Below, piece by piece: positions 33,016 through 40,762 of a stretch of DNA of 64,000 nt. How positions within the stretch are numbered: the stretch's first letter is position 1; the number at the start of each line of letters is the position of its first letter. The notes under the pieces were generated by a model. The model made no database searches, was not told where the DNA came from, and saw only the letters and a list, made by a program, of their open reading frames with translations. Origin of the DNA: Paraburkholderia diazotrophica (GTDB taxonomy: Bacteria; Pseudomonadota; Gammaproteobacteria; Burkholderiales; Burkholderiaceae); the NCBI RefSeq assembly GCF_900108945.1, contig NZ_FNYE01000032.1:1-64000 (forward strand), read 5' to 3'. Made by a program: the position numbers and the translations under genes.

Positions 33016-34655
33016 TGCGCCTGCACAACATACGCTGGCTTCTCGCGTGCGTGTCCTGCGTCGCGATGGCGGCGCGCGCAGCGTTGCCGCCCCTTCCCTC
33101 GAACATGCCGTTCGACGACGCGATCGCGCCGGCCGGCATGCCGCCGTTGCCGCGCGTGATTACGACGGACGTCGCGAATCCGTTCGTGCTCGATGCAGCG
33201 GATGACGGTGGCGTATCGACAGCCGATGCGAAGGTTCCGCCGCAGGAGTCCGAACAGGCGCTTTCTGCCGAACGCGATGACGCCGAACCTCGCCGTAAGA
33301 CAGAAAGCGGGGCACAGAAAGAATCGCGGCAATATCAGCAAGAAGCACGGCAAGAAGCACAGCATGAAGCGCTCGAAGGTCCGCCCGTCCCGCTTGCGCC
33401 CGCCGCTCGCCTGAGCACGAGCACGAGCGCGTCCGTTGCGCTTCCCGCCGACACGCCGATCACGCTGCACTTTCAGCACGCCGAGTTGGGCGCCGTGCTC
33501 GGCGCATTCGCGCGATTCACGGGCCTCAGCATCGTCGCGAGTGAAAAGGCGCGCGGCACGGTCACGCTGCATCTGGACAACGTGCCGTGGCGCACCGCGT
33601 TCGATACGCTGCTCGACGTCAACGGCCTCGCGATGGAACAGCGCGGCAAGGTGATCTGGGTCGCGCCGCTGTCGGAGCTTACCGCGCGCGAGCGTCAGCG
33701 TTTCGAGGCGCATGCGCGCGCAGCCGAACTCGAACCGCTCGCGAGCCGCACGTTCGAACTGCACTACGCGCACGCCGACGAACTGCGCAAGCTGCTGACG
33801 GCATCGGGCAATCAACGCGTACTGTCGAAGCGTGGCGCCGCGATGGCCGATACGCGCACCAATCTGCTGTTCGTCACCGATCTCGAAGCGCGCCTCGCGC
33901 AGATCGCGGAACTGATCGCGTCGCTCGACCGGCCGACGCGCCAGGTGCTGATCGAGGCCCGGATCGTCGAAGCGGAGAAGGGCTTCTCGCGCAATCTTGG
34001 CGTAAAGCTGTCGATGGCAGCAGCGAGCGAGGACGGGAAGGCGACGGGCCTCGTCGGCGGAAAGGATGGCGCGGTCTTCGATCTGTCGGCGCGGCCGATT
34101 TCGGGCTTCGACGCCGCCACGGCCGGCCTGACGCTTTTTGCCGCGCAGGCGACGCGGCTTCTGAACATCGAGCTGAGCGCGCTCGAAGCGCAGGGGCGCG
34201 GCCAGATCGTGTCGAGCCCGCGCGTGGTGACGGCGGACAGGATGAAGGCGATCGTCGAGCAGGGCACCGAGCTGCCCTATCAGGCGAAAGTCGGGCAAGG
34301 CGTGTCGGGCGTGCAGTTTCGCCGTGCGAGTCTCAAACTGGAGGTCGAGCCGCAAATCACGCCTGACGGCCGGGTCGTGCTGGATCTCGATGTCGCGAAG
34401 GACAGCGTCGGCGAGCAGACGGCGTCCGGGCCCGCGATCAACACCAAGCACGTGCAGACGCGCGTCGAGGTGGAGGACGGCGGGACGGTGTCGATCGGCG
34501 GAATCTACGAGGCCGACGACCGCGATGATGTGACGCGCGTGCCGCTCCTGGGCAAAATACCGCTTCTGGGCGCATTTTTCCGTCACCGCGCTCATCGCGA
34601 TCTGACCAGCGAACTCGTCGTTTTTATCACGCCAAGGGTTGTGCAGACGAATTGA
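33012..34655 (+). CDS. pilQ: Type IV pilus secretin PilQ (short form)
   Basis: The 547-residue outer membrane secretin forms the pilus exit pore. It has a signal peptide (about residues 1-22), a Gln/Glu-rich linker (about 75-125), an N0/STN domain from about 150 (TLHFQHAELGAVL), N1 domain motifs (TRTNLLFVTDLEARLAQI) and the secretin domain ending VPLLGKIPLLGAFF. The AMIN domains of longer PilQ proteins (about 700 residues) are missing. Start taken at the ATG overlapping the pilO stop; the next ATG at 33015 is equivalent. A longer frame through pilO is spurious. Confidence 0.88.
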   Translation: MMRLHNIRWLLACVSCVAMAARAALPPLPSNMPFDDAIAPAGMPPLPRVITTDVANPFVLDAADDGGVSTADAKVPPQESEQALSAERDDAEPRRKTESGAQKESRQYQQEARQEAQHEALEGPPVPLAPAARLSTSTSASVALPADTPITLHFQHAELGAVLGAFARFTGLSIVASEKARGTVTLHLDNVPWRTAFDTLLDVNGLAMEQRGKVIWVAPLSELTARERQRFEAHARAAELEPLASRTFELHYAHADELRKLLTASGNQRVLSKRGAAMADTRTNLLFVTDLEARLAQIAELIASLDRPTRQVLIEARIVEAEKGFSRNLGVKLSMAAASEDGKATGLVGGKDGAVFDLSARPISGFDAATAGLTLFAAQATRLLNIELSALEAQGRGQIVSSPRVVTADRMKAIVEQGTELPYQAKVGQGVSGVQFRRASLKLEVEPQITPDGRVVLDLDVAKDSVGEQTASGPAINTKHVQTRVEVEDGGTVSIGGIYEADDRDDVTRVPLLGKIPLLGAFFRHRAHRDLTSELVVFITPRVVQTN

Positions 34656-34792
34656 CGAATCGCCGGGCAAGACGCCACGGGCGGGAGCCGAACGCAGGAC
34701 GGGCGCCAGCGCGCGGGCCGTCAGGCTCGACAAGGCAGGCGCTTTGCCAGTAAGCTGCCGCACGAACTACACCGGACTAGCCAGAGGACAAG

Positions 34793-35344
34793 TTGCAAGC
34801 GCGGGACGCACACGCCAACGTTTTTTTCGTAGGGCTCATGGGGGCGGGCAAGACCACCGTGGGCCGGGCCGTGGCGCGCCGGCTGGAGCGCCCGTTCTTC
34901 GACTCCGACCACGAAATCGAGGCGCGCACGGGCGCGCGCATCCCGGTGATCTTCGAACTGGAGGGCGAAGCGGGCTTTCGCGACCGCGAGGCGCAAGTGA
35001 TCGCCGAGCTTACCGGCCGCGAGAACATCGTCCTCGCGACTGGCGGCGGCGCGGTGCTGCGCCCTGAAAACCGCGAAGCGCTGCGCCAGCACGGCATCGT
35101 CGTCTATCTGCGCGCGAATCCGCACGATCTGTGGCTGCGCACGCGCCGCGACAAGAACCGGCCGCTCTTGCAAACCGAGGACCCGAAAGGGCGCCTCGAA
35201 GCGCTCTACGAAGTCCGCGACCCGCTCTACCGCGAATGCGCCGATTTCGTAATCGAAACGGGCCGTCCGTCGGTCAACGGACTCGTCAACATGGTGCTGA
35301 TGCAGCTCGAGATGGCGGGCGTCGCCAAGTCTCCTGCGTCATAA
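34793..35344 (+). CDS. aroK: Shikimate kinase
   Basis: The 183-residue enzyme phosphorylates shikimate at the 3-hydroxyl in aromatic amino acid synthesis. Visible are the P-loop GLMGAGKTTVG (about residue 14), the shikimate-binding aspartate in FFDSDHEIE, arginine in FRDRE and the GGGAV motif, plus the lid arginine in KNRPLL. The start is TTG at 34793 after AGAGGAC; it gives MQARDAHANVFFVGLMG, matching relatives. It follows pilQ by 137 bases and precedes aroB, the usual order. Confidence 0.95.
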   Translation: MQARDAHANVFFVGLMGAGKTTVGRAVARRLERPFFDSDHEIEARTGARIPVIFELEGEAGFRDREAQVIAELTGRENIVLATGGGAVLRPENREALRQHGIVVYLRANPHDLWLRTRRDKNRPLLQTEDPKGRLEALYEVRDPLYRECADFVIETGRPSVNGLVNMVLMQLEMAGVAKSPAS

Positions 35345-35360
35345 TGACGAGATGACCTCC

Positions 35361-36443
35361 ATGATTACCGTCAACGTCGAACTGGGCGAGCGCGCCTACC
35401 CCATCCACATCGGCGCCGATCTGATCGGCAAGACCGAACTGTTCGCCCCGCATATTCGCGGCTCGTCCGTCACCATCGTCACCAATACGACTGTCGATCC
35501 GCTGTACGGCGACGCGTTGCGCAAGGCGCTCGCGCCGCTCGGCAAGGACGTGACGACGGTCGTGCTGCCCGACGGCGAAGCGCACAAGAACTGGGAAACG
35601 CTGAATCTGATTTTCGACGCGCTGCTCGGCGCGCGCGCCGATCGCAAGACCACGCTGATCGCGCTCGGCGGCGGCGTGATTGGCGACATGACGGGATTTG
35701 CCGCCGCCTGCTACATGCGCGGCGTGCCGTTCATCCAGGTGCCGACTACGCTGCTGTCGCAGGTCGATTCGTCGGTGGGCGGCAAGACGGGCATCAATCA
35801 CCCGCTCGGCAAGAACATGATCGGCGCGTTCTACCAGCCGCAAGCGGTGATCGCCGAAATCGGCGCGCTGCGCACGCTGCCCGCGCGCGAACTGGCGGCC
35901 GGCATCGCGGAAGTCATCAAGACGGGCGCAATCGCCGACGCAGCGTTCTTCGAGTGGATCGAGGCGAACGTCGAGGCGCTCAATCGTTGCGAGCCGCAGG
36001 CGCTCGCGGAAGCCGTCAAGCGTTCGTGCGAAATCAAGGCATCCGTCGTGGCTGCCGACGAACGCGAAGGCGGTCTCCGTGCGATCCTCAATTTCGGCCA
36101 TACGTTCGGTCACGCGATCGAGGCGGGCCTCGGCTACGGCGAATGGCTGCACGGCGAAGCCGTCGGCTGCGGGATGGTGATGGCGGCCGATCTGTCGGTG
36201 CGGCTCGGCCATCTGGACCAAGCCGCGCGCGAGCGACTCGTTGCCGTCATCAGGGCTGCGCATCTTCCCACCAGCGCACCCGCGCTTGGCGCGTCGCGTT
36301 ATGTCGACCTGATGCGCGTCGACAAGAAAGCAGAAGCGGGCGAAATCAAGTTCATCCTGCTGAAGCGTTTCGGCGACACACTGATCACGCGCGCACCAGA
36401 CGACGCCGTGCTACAGACGCTCGACGCCAACGTCGGCGCCTGA
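35361..36443 (+). CDS. aroB: 3-dehydroquinate synthase
   Basis: The 360-residue enzyme uses NAD and a metal to close DAHP into 3-dehydroquinate, the second step of the shikimate pathway. It shows GGGVIGDMTGFAAACYMRG (NAD site), DSSVGGKTGINHP and the metal ligands in NFGHTFGHAIE and LHGEAVG. The ATG at 35361 gives MITVNVELGERAYPIHIG; an ATG three codons earlier (35352) is equally near a weak ribosome site. It is 16 bases from aroK, so one operon. Confidence 0.95.
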   Translation: MITVNVELGERAYPIHIGADLIGKTELFAPHIRGSSVTIVTNTTVDPLYGDALRKALAPLGKDVTTVVLPDGEAHKNWETLNLIFDALLGARADRKTTLIALGGGVIGDMTGFAAACYMRGVPFIQVPTTLLSQVDSSVGGKTGINHPLGKNMIGAFYQPQAVIAEIGALRTLPARELAAGIAEVIKTGAIADAAFFEWIEANVEALNRCEPQALAEAVKRSCEIKASVVAADEREGGLRAILNFGHTFGHAIEAGLGYGEWLHGEAVGCGMVMAADLSVRLGHLDQAARERLVAVIRAAHLPTSAPALGASRYVDLMRVDKKAEAGEIKFILLKRFGDTLITRAPDDAVLQTLDANVGA

Positions 36444-36500
36444 CGCGACGCGCGGCCAGGGCAACGGCACAAGGGCGTCGCTTCGGATTCGGAGACATCG

Positions 36501-37718
36501 GTGAGTGAAATACGCAGCGACAATCTGATCGAACCACGCGACGTCTCGTGTGCGCCCGCCACGGGCGCCACGTCGTTGCCCACCATCGCAGCGCTCGAAG
36601 CGCATCTTGCGCCGTATGCCGCGCACTCTTCTCAGTCGCGCGGCCGGCGCCATTACGAACCGCCGCCAAGCGCGCGCACCGAGTTTCAGCGCGATCGCGA
36701 TCGCATCGTTCACTCCACGGCTTTCCGGCGGCTCGAATACAAGACGCAAGTGTTCGTGAACCACGAGGGCGATCTGTTTCGCACGCGGCTCACGCACAGT
36801 CTTGAAGTTGCGCAGATCGCGCGTTCCGTCGCGCGCAATCTGCGCGTGAACGAGGATCTCGTCGAAGCGATCTCGCTCGCGCACGATCTCGGACATACGC
36901 CATTTGGCCACGCGGGACAGGACGCGCTCAACGAATGCATGCGCGAGTACGGCGGCTTCGAACACAATCTGCAGAGCCTTGCCGTCGTCGACGATCTCGA
37001 AGAGCACTACGGCGCATTCGATGGCCTGAATCTGTGCTTCGAAACGCGCGAGGGCATTCTCAAGCATTGCTCGCGCGAAAACGCGCGGCGTCTAGGTGAA
37101 CTGGGCGAGCGTTTTCTGCAAGGACGCCAACCGTCGATCGAAGCGCAGATCGCGAATCTCGCCGATGAAATCGCGTACAACAATCACGACGTGGACGACG
37201 GTCTGCGCTCGGGATTGCTCACCATCGACCAGCTCACCGAAGTCGAGCTATGGCGCACGCATGACGAGGCGGCGCGCCGCGACTATCCGCACATCGAAGG
37301 GCGCAGGCTGATTCACGAGACGGTGCGCCGTATCATCAACACGCTGATCGTCGATCTGATCGACACGACGACGCGCAATATCGCGCACCATGCGCCGGCA
37401 TCGCTTGACGATGTGCGACGTGCGCCGCCGCTTGTCGCGCATAGCGCAGCCATCGCCGCGCAGGCCGCTGCGCTCAAGCAGTTTCTGTTCAAGAACCTTT
37501 ATCGGCACTATCGGGTGATGCGCATGGCGAGCAAGGCGCGGCGCGTGATCATCGGTCTGTTCGATGCGTTCATCGACGACCCTCGGCTGTTGCCGCCCGA
37601 TTACCAGACAGCGGACGCAGCGAAGCAGCCGCGACTGATCGCGCATTACATCGCGGGCATGACGGACCGGTACGCGTCGAAGGAATACCAGCGGCTATTC
37701 GTCGTCGACGGTACTTGA
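36501..37718 (+). CDS. dgt: Deoxyguanosinetriphosphate triphosphohydrolase-like protein
   Basis: The 405-residue protein belongs to the HD superfamily and is expected to split dGTP or other dNTPs into the nucleoside and triphosphate. It shows RTRLTHSLEVAQIAR (first His) and AHDLGHTPFGHAGQ (about residue 126) as metal and catalytic motifs, then EIAYNNHDVDDG. The start is GTG at 36501, giving (M)SEIRSDN. It belongs to the shorter dGTPase-like group, whose true substrate often is not settled. Downstream of aroB, as in other Burkholderiaceae. Confidence 0.9.
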   Translation: MSEIRSDNLIEPRDVSCAPATGATSLPTIAALEAHLAPYAAHSSQSRGRRHYEPPPSARTEFQRDRDRIVHSTAFRRLEYKTQVFVNHEGDLFRTRLTHSLEVAQIARSVARNLRVNEDLVEAISLAHDLGHTPFGHAGQDALNECMREYGGFEHNLQSLAVVDDLEEHYGAFDGLNLCFETREGILKHCSRENARRLGELGERFLQGRQPSIEAQIANLADEIAYNNHDVDDGLRSGLLTIDQLTEVELWRTHDEAARRDYPHIEGRRLIHETVRRIINTLIVDLIDTTTRNIAHHAPASLDDVRRAPPLVAHSAAIAAQAAALKQFLFKNLYRHYRVMRMASKARRVIIGLFDAFIDDPRLLPPDYQTADAAKQPRLIAHYIAGMTDRYASKEYQRLFVVDGT

Positions 37719-38067
37719 TGCCATACGTGAGCCGCGTTTGACACGCGATGCTCAGCACGTGTTCGCCGCGAAGGTGACGGAAGAACGCTCACACGTTCAC
37801 CGTCACGCGCAAAACAGACCGCGCGCCGTGCAACGTGCATCGCACGTGTGTGACGGCTTGGACGCGCGTTCACAACAGCTCACAACGGATCGCAACGACA
37901 TGCGCACGCATGCTGTGCACAAGCGCGCACGGGCGCAGCCGTGCACAGCGTCGTGGCCGTTGCAGCGATCCGATGTGCGGCCGATCCAGTCGCCTGACCG
38001 TTCAGCCAGGTTCGCTGAGTCAGCGCATCAGCGCATCAACGCATCAACGCATCAACGCATCAACGCA
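37719..38067. other. Intergenic region after dgt
   Basis: This 349-base gap holds no convincing gene. It is rich in GTG/CAC words and ends in a tandem array of an 8-bp unit (38024-38077). Long frames across it on plus run antisense into the DUF883 gene and have no recognisable protein features. Confidence 0.6.
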
Positions 38068-38077
38068 TCAACGCATG
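38024..38077. repeat. Tandem 8-bp repeat array
   Basis: The unit CGCATCAA is present about 6.7 times head to tail; the first copy ends in G instead of A and the last is cut to CGCATG. The array runs into the 3' end of the minus-strand DUF883 gene, whose stop codon (38068-38070) lies in the last full copy. Confidence 0.9.
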
Positions 38078-38451
38078 CCGCCTCGTGCGATGAGCGCGCC
38101 CGCGATCAGCGCGATGCCGCCGACGAGCGCAATCGTCCGCCATGGGTTTTCGTGCACGTAGTCGTCGGCATCGTGAAACGCTGCTTGCGCGCGGTCGCGC
38201 ATGACGTCGCGCGTGTCGTTCAGGCGGGAGCGCGCATCGTCAAGCCGTTTGCGTAATTGCGTCCTGATGGCTGCGGCATCGGCCTGCGTGCCGTCGCCAA
38301 GCGAGTTCTCGAGTTCCGCCATCAGTGTGCGCAGTTCACTGGCAATGTCTTCAGCGGCATGCCGGCTATGGCGCGCGATGCGGCGCGCACGACGCCCCGT
38401 CGTTGTCCAGGATTCGCCGATGGCATCTCGCGTATTAGGTAGTGCTGTCAT
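38068..38451 (-). CDS. DUF883/ElaB-YqjD family membrane-anchored protein
   Basis: The 127-residue product has a charged helical N-terminal part (ELRTLMAELENSLGDG and RLDDARSRLNDTRD) and a C-terminal membrane anchor preceded by the family motif VHENPWRTIALVGGIAL. In E. coli ElaB and YqjD of this type are stationary-phase inner membrane proteins that bind ribosomes through the N-terminal part. The same role here is inference. The stop codon lies in an 8-bp repeat array. No operon partner is seen. Confidence 0.88.
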   Translation of the reverse strand: MTALPNTRDAIGESWTTTGRRARRIARHSRHAAEDIASELRTLMAELENSLGDGTQADAAAIRTQLRKRLDDARSRLNDTRDVMRDRAQAAFHDADDYVHENPWRTIALVGGIALIAGALIARGGMR

Positions 38452-38825
38452 GGTCGCTCCGTCGATGAGGGTGGTTCAACATGCCCGCAACACAGCGCGG
38501 GAAGTCTCTTCTGACGCAACTTCGGTGCCCGCCTGGCGCGAGACTCACAACCTGCGCCATAACATGCATCGACGACGCGCTTTGCGTCGAATGATGCGCG
38601 CGGCATGCGGCAGAAATTGCGCCGGCAGGCCCTGCGCGTCAGTCAAATTTACAACGACTCGCGCGCGCGAGCAGGCATGGTCGCAAGTGGCGGAAACGAT
38701 GTCGCGATACGCCGGAGACGAACGCACGTCCATACGAGTATCGTGATGGGATTGAAAGCAAAACGCCGTCACGGATTAACGTGACGGCGTTGTTCAAGCC
38801 CGAAAATCTCGACTACGCTGTTGTG
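38452..38825. other. Intergenic region between ompW and the DUF883 gene
   Basis: The 374-base region probably carries the promoter of the DUF883 gene and the 3' end of ompW. Apart from the ompW terminator (38752-38791) there is nothing I can name; open frames on plus are antisense shadows. Confidence 0.5.
38752..38791 (-). terminator. Terminator of ompW
   Basis: A 12-bp stem, AACGCCGTCACG (38762-38773) with CGTGACGGCGTT (38780-38791), is followed on minus by TTTTGCTTTC. Confidence 0.8.
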
Positions 38826-39548
38826 TTAGAAGCGGTATCCGAGGTTCACGTACGTGACGATCGGGTTCAGGCGGATCTTCGTTTCGGATTGCACGGTCAG
38901 CGGGCCGACGGGTGTGCTTGCCGTGGTGTTCAGCTTGGCAGTCGTGCTGAGCGGCAGGTACGAAATCGAGAAGCCGGCGAACCAGTGATCGGTGAACGCG
39001 TAGGTGAAGCCGGCATTAAACACGGGCTCCCACGAACTATCCGTGGTGACGGTGGTCGGACCATGCAGGACGTTGTTCTGAAAGGTGCCGTTCGTGATGT
39101 GCTCGTCGGTGAACCAGATGCGGCTCACGCCGATGCCGAGATATGGGCGGAACTTCGCTTGCGGCTGATTGAAGTAGTACTTCAGCAGCAGTGTCGGACT
39201 CCACTGTTTGGCCGAGCCGATCTTGCCGTACTGCGCAAATGCGCCTGTGCCTTTCAGATCGAATTGCGGCGGAATGCCGATGTCGAACTGGGTGGCGATG
39301 TGGTCGGTAATGAAATAGCCGGCCGTGAAACCAACGGTGTCGCCATCGCCAGCCGAGGCGCCAGAGTTAGGTACCGTGATGTTGACGGGCGAACCGCCGA
39401 CGTTTGTCTCTCTCAACGGCTGACTGCTGGACTGCGGCGCAAGATGGAACCACCCGGTTGTAACGTAGATACTGCCGGCCGATTGCGCGTGCGCTGCGGT
39501 TGTCACGCAAGCAAGCGTCGCGATTCCCAAGGCCTGTTTTAATTTCAT
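38826..39548 (-). CDS. ompW: OmpW family outer membrane protein
   Basis: The 240-residue protein has a signal peptide cut near AHA-QSA (residue 21) and the features of the eight-stranded OmpW barrel: GSIYVTTGWFHLAP near the start, LLKYYFNQPQAKFRPYLGIGVSR in the middle and the C-terminal aromatic residue (NLGYRF). OmpW forms a narrow hydrophobic channel in the outer membrane; its substrate here is unknown. GGAGCAC lies eight bases before the ATG. It stands alone with its own terminator. Confidence 0.92.
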   Translation of the reverse strand: MKLKQALGIATLACVTTAAHAQSAGSIYVTTGWFHLAPQSSSQPLRETNVGGSPVNITVPNSGASAGDGDTVGFTAGYFITDHIATQFDIGIPPQFDLKGTGAFAQYGKIGSAKQWSPTLLLKYYFNQPQAKFRPYLGIGVSRIWFTDEHITNGTFQNNVLHGPTTVTTDSSWEPVFNAGFTYAFTDHWFAGFSISYLPLSTTAKLNTTASTPVGPLTVQSETKIRLNPIVTYVNLGYRF

Positions 39549-39733
39549 TTGTGCTCCTCCAAAAAAGGCCCGCTAATTATGACCACAACGTTTCAAACAA
39601 ACCATGGCGCCCGTTAGAGCGTTCTGCCTGGGCTTTATGCTGTTTCCGGCAGACCCGCACGGCGCGTAAGGTCGCGCCGGCGCAGCTTTTCGGACCTTCG
39701 GGTATGTACCAACGCGACTTTGGATAATCCAGC

Positions 39734-40441
39734 ATGGCACGGCTTGCACGTCTTTATGTCCCCGACCAGCCGCAGCACGTGATCCTGCGCGGACTCGACC
39801 AGCAGCCCGCATTCGTCGACGACCAGGATTACGAACTGTTCATCGATTGCCTGAAGGCGGCTTCACGCGATCACCATCTGTCCGTTCATGCATACGCGCT
39901 GATGCCAGGCGCGGTGCAACTGCTCGTCACGCCCACCGACGAATCAAGCTTGCCGAAAGCAATGCAGGCAGTCGGCCGGCGCTATGTCGCGCATTTCAAC
40001 CGTCGTTACTCGCGACGCGGCACGTTGTGGGAAGGCCGTTATCGCGCGACGGTCATCGAAGGTGAGAAGTACTTCCTGCTCGCGAGCCGCGTCGTCGAAA
40101 TGTCGCCGGTGCGCAACCAGCTGGCGAGCACGCCCGAAGACTATCGATGGTCCAGTTATCGGCATCACATCGGGCTGACCTTAGACAGTCTCATCACCGA
40201 CCACCGGCTGTACTGGTCGCTCGGGAATACGCCGTTCGAGCGGCAGCGCGCTTACCGCGAACTGTGCGAGCAGCCGCTCGACGAACGCGAAGCGAGCCAG
40301 CTCCAGCAGGCCACGCTGAAGGGGTGGGTGCTGGGCAGCGACTCGTATCGCGAGTGGGCGGCGCGCGCGGCGAACCGGCGCGTGTCGCCGCTGCCGCGAG
40401 GACGGCCACGCAAGGTCCGCGAGACGCCGCAAACCCAATAA
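39734..40441 (+). CDS. REP-associated tyrosine transposase (RAYT) relative without catalytic residues
   Basis: The 235-residue product aligns from memory with RAYT/Y1-type transposases: MARLARLYVPDQPQHVILRG at the start, RGTLWEGRYRATVI (95-108), EDYRWSSYRHH (135-145) and GNTPFERQRAYR (164-175). The HUH motif, MPNHVHLL in active relatives, is MPGAVQLL (57-64), so both metal-binding histidines are lost. The catalytic tyrosine of RYIELNPVRA is replaced in RVVEMSPVRN (119-128; Val120). The tail carries RGRPRK (222-227), an AT-hook-like motif. The frame is intact, so a non-catalytic DNA- or RNA-binding role is likely. It lies 321 bases before gltB. No flanking REP pairs or target duplications were seen. 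Confidence 0.88.
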   Translation: MARLARLYVPDQPQHVILRGLDQQPAFVDDQDYELFIDCLKAASRDHHLSVHAYALMPGAVQLLVTPTDESSLPKAMQAVGRRYVAHFNRRYSRRGTLWEGRYRATVIEGEKYFLLASRVVEMSPVRNQLASTPEDYRWSSYRHHIGLTLDSLITDHRLYWSLGNTPFERQRAYRELCEQPLDEREASQLQQATLKGWVLGSDSYREWAARAANRRVSPLPRGRPRKVRETPQTQ

Positions 40442-40483
40442 AGCCTTTGTGGATCAAAGGTTTGTCGGCGCCAAGAGAGAGCG

Positions 40484-40511
40484 AACGGCATCTGCGAATG
40501 CCGTTTTCTTT
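40484..40511 (+). terminator. Terminator after the RAYT-like gene
   Basis: AACGGCAT (40484-40491) pairs with ATGCCGTT (40498-40505) around CTGCGA, followed by TTCTTTT. Confidence 0.75.
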
Positions 40512-40592
40512 TGCCCTTATTAGATGTGGAACCAATTAATTTTAAGAAAAATGCACCACATTGATAATAGGGGCCTGGACATCAGATTTTGT

Positions 40593-40622
40593 TTGCTATT
40601 CCTTTGATTCGTCGCGTATATT
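40593..40622 (+). promoter_or_regulatory. Candidate gltB promoter
   Basis: TTGCTA and TATATT with an 18-nt spacer, about 140 bases upstream of the gltB start codon. Confidence 0.5.
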
Positions 40623-40762
40623 TCGACTTCCGGCGTCCGAATGTGCAAGTGCAATATCTCGCATGTCACACGACTAAGCGGCCGCCCGCGCAGTTGAGTT
40701 GAAACTGCGGGCAACAAGAAAATGGATTAACGGCCCCACGGCCCCTGACAGACGGTGTCCCC

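Larger units (their letters stand above)
40442..40762 (+). promoter_or_regulatory. AT-rich control region of gltB
   Basis: The 321-base gap begins with a terminator (40484-40511) and then turns AT-rich (about 40505-40625), unlike the surroundings. An inverted repeat ATGTGG (40524-40529) with CCACAT (40556-40561) flanks an A/T-rich core. TTGCTA (40593-40598) and TATATT (40617-40622), spaced 18 nt, form a likely promoter, giving a leader of about 130 nt for gltB. The inverted repeat lies 30-70 bases upstream of that promoter, a position for an activator. Confidence 0.55.

Noticed and set aside
32763..34763. A 666-codon minus-strand frame opposite pilQ
   Set aside because: Antisense shadow; pilQ secretin motifs on plus are clear.
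38024..38077. CRISPR or mobile element end
   Set aside because: Simple 8-bp head-to-tail repeat without spacers, terminal inverted repeats or a transposase.
37738..38256. A 172-codon plus-strand frame after dgt
   Set aside because: It crosses the 8-bp repeat array and the antisense of the DUF883 gene; the repeated peptide is an artefact of the repeat.
39549..40762. Active RAYT with flanking REP/BIME hairpins
   Set aside because: The catalytic residues are missing and I found no paired REP-like hairpins with a GTAG/GGAG-type tetranucleotide beside the gene.
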